A model generated the notes under the pieces. The model did no database searches, was not told the DNA's origin, and saw nothing but the letters and a program-made list of their open reading frames with translations. DNA of 64,000 nt, from contig CM046850.1 in assembly GCA_025618425.1 (NCBI GenBank), positions 7,218,249 through 7,282,248 on the forward strand. The letters are read 5' to 3'. The DNA is from Heliocidaris tuberculata (Eukaryota > Echinodermata > Echinoidea > Camarodonta > Echinometridae). Below, piece by piece: positions 63,549 through 64,000 of this stretch (position 1 is the first letter of the stretch; each line of letters opens with the position of its first letter). The position numbers and the translations under genes were made by a program.

Positions 63549-63828
63549 CTCTGTATCTGTTGCCCCTTAACACCAGTCATTCACCATGGCTAAGCCTGAT
63601 TACTACCACTGTACCCCAGCACCAAACACCTTCCCCAACCAATCCCTGGTGTTGCAGAACAAGACCGATGAGGGCGCTGAGAAATTCGGCGTCGAGAGCT
63701 ACGAAAGGTGCATGATGTATGACATCACGGAAGGGCAGACGAGAACGGATCAGACGCAGGTCGTTGAATGCCAGAATGGATGGGACTACTACACGATGTA
63801 TCCCGAGGAGTCGACCGCGGTGATAGAG
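62263..63828 (+). CDS. SLC22-family organic ion transporter, exons 1-2, gene truncated by window edge
   Basis: Exon 1 codes 62263-62379 (39 codons, donor GGG/GTAAGT). Exon 2 is 63577-63828 (84 codons, acceptor CCTTAACACCAG, donor GAG/GTATCA). Both are phase 0, giving 123 residues before the window ends. SLC22 proteins are 12-helix plasma-membrane carriers of organic cations, anions or zwitterions. Visible here are a short cytosolic N-terminus MELDDVLHELKDWGKYQT, TM1 from about residue 18 to 38, then the long first extracellular loop. The loop has MAKPDYYHC, N-glycosylation sites NQS and NKT, C-rich ESYERCMMYD and VECQNGWDYY, and ESTAVIE at the exon end. This matches the family pattern ...CxxGWxYd...sTivtE before TM2. 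Sub-type cannot be decided without TM2-12. A 3' splice site (CACTTGTTTCAG, ending 62231) precedes the ATG, so a non-coding 5' exon lies upstream. Confidence 0.88.
62380..63576 (+). other. Intron 1 of the SLC22-like gene
   Basis: 1197 nt, GT...AG. From 62393 it is purine-rich (GGAGGAGGAGAAGG), followed by a GAT-rich patch and the GAA array. A (CT)n run at 63516-63546 lies about 30 nt before the acceptor and serves as an extended polypyrimidine tract. A G run at 63073-63082 and GT repeats at 63103-63134 are also present. Confidence 0.85.
62574..62774 (+). repeat. Pure (GAA)67 microsatellite in intron 1
   Basis: 201 nt of uninterrupted GAA on the sense strand of the SLC22-like gene, preceded by imperfect GGA/GAA units. 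The opposite strand is pure TTC. Poly-Lys, poly-Arg and poly-Ser frames here are artefacts. Confidence 0.97.
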
Positions 63829-64000
63829 GTATCAGTCTGATGTAAAGATCACCCCAGGAGACCCACCTCCTCCGAAGAAAAAAAATTGTTTAGTCGTCAA
63901 TTGCCGATTTTTTTTTTTCTTTTTTCTTTTAGACCATTGTTGGCAAAAAGGGGTTTATTTAGGGGGCCTTTTGGAAGAACTTTTGGCTGACTTCAATCTA
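63829..64000 (+). other. Start of intron 2 of the SLC22-like gene
   Basis: After the donor GTATCA the frame closes at TGA (63838-63840), consistent with intron. Nothing else recognised to the window end. Confidence 0.7.

Overview
This window looks like gene-poor, repeat-dense chromosomal DNA from a marine deuterostome, most likely an echinoderm of the sea-urchin type. That assignment is an inference. It rests on the AT-rich composition, abundant CpG, spliceosomal introns, many tRNA-derived SINEs, long trinucleotide arrays, and homopolymeric C/G runs inside transposon relics. No prokaryotic operon, ribosome binding site or CRISPR array is present.

Only two protein-coding stretches are convincing. 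At 10.7-13.8 kb there is one long uninterrupted endonuclease/reverse transcriptase ORF of a CR1/L2-like LINE. At the right edge (62.2-63.8 kb, + strand) are the first two coding exons of an SLC22-type organic ion transporter; the gene runs out of the window. An eroded Tc1-like transposase lies at 25.3-26.0 kb. The remaining short ORFs are shadows of microsatellites, repeats or chance.

The rest is a layered record of transposons. Four classes can be read from their ends and target-site duplications (TSDs). (1) Long palindromic elements bounded by TTAA: 5.0-5.6, 9.9-10.4, 10.4-15.1, 29.8-30.4, 31.4-32.6, 38.3-38.6 and 56.0-56.3 kb, plus a five-copy non-palindromic group at 5.6, 23.6, 37.4, 45.1 and 58.2 kb. 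(2) hAT-like non-autonomous elements with ends CA...TG, C/G runs and 8-bp TSDs: 9.65-15.53, 17.5, 27.2, 34.1-35.2, 37.0, 44.4 and 55.2 kb, plus copies without a clear TSD. (3) Short foldback MITEs. (4) tRNA-derived SINEs and 3' ends of dead LINEs. Several are nested. The clearest stack is at 9.46-15.72 kb: an old MITE was split by a hAT-like element, which received two abutting TTAA palindromes, the second of which received the LINE. An unsplit inverted copy of the old MITE at 35.9-36.3 kb shows the empty site. A second stack (31.1-33.8 kb) carries its own empty site in its opposite arm.

Other notable structure: 67 uninterrupted GAA triplets in sense orientation in intron 1 of the SLC22 gene; four foldback minisatellite arrays at 52.5, 56.4, 57.3 and 60.3 kb built from 15-20 bp words in both orientations; perfect CRE octamers carried by MITEs; and a 29-G run next to about 190 nt of almost pure pyrimidine at 45.6-45.8 kb. 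I found no new multi-gene system. The main interest is in the transposon nesting and the foldback arrays.
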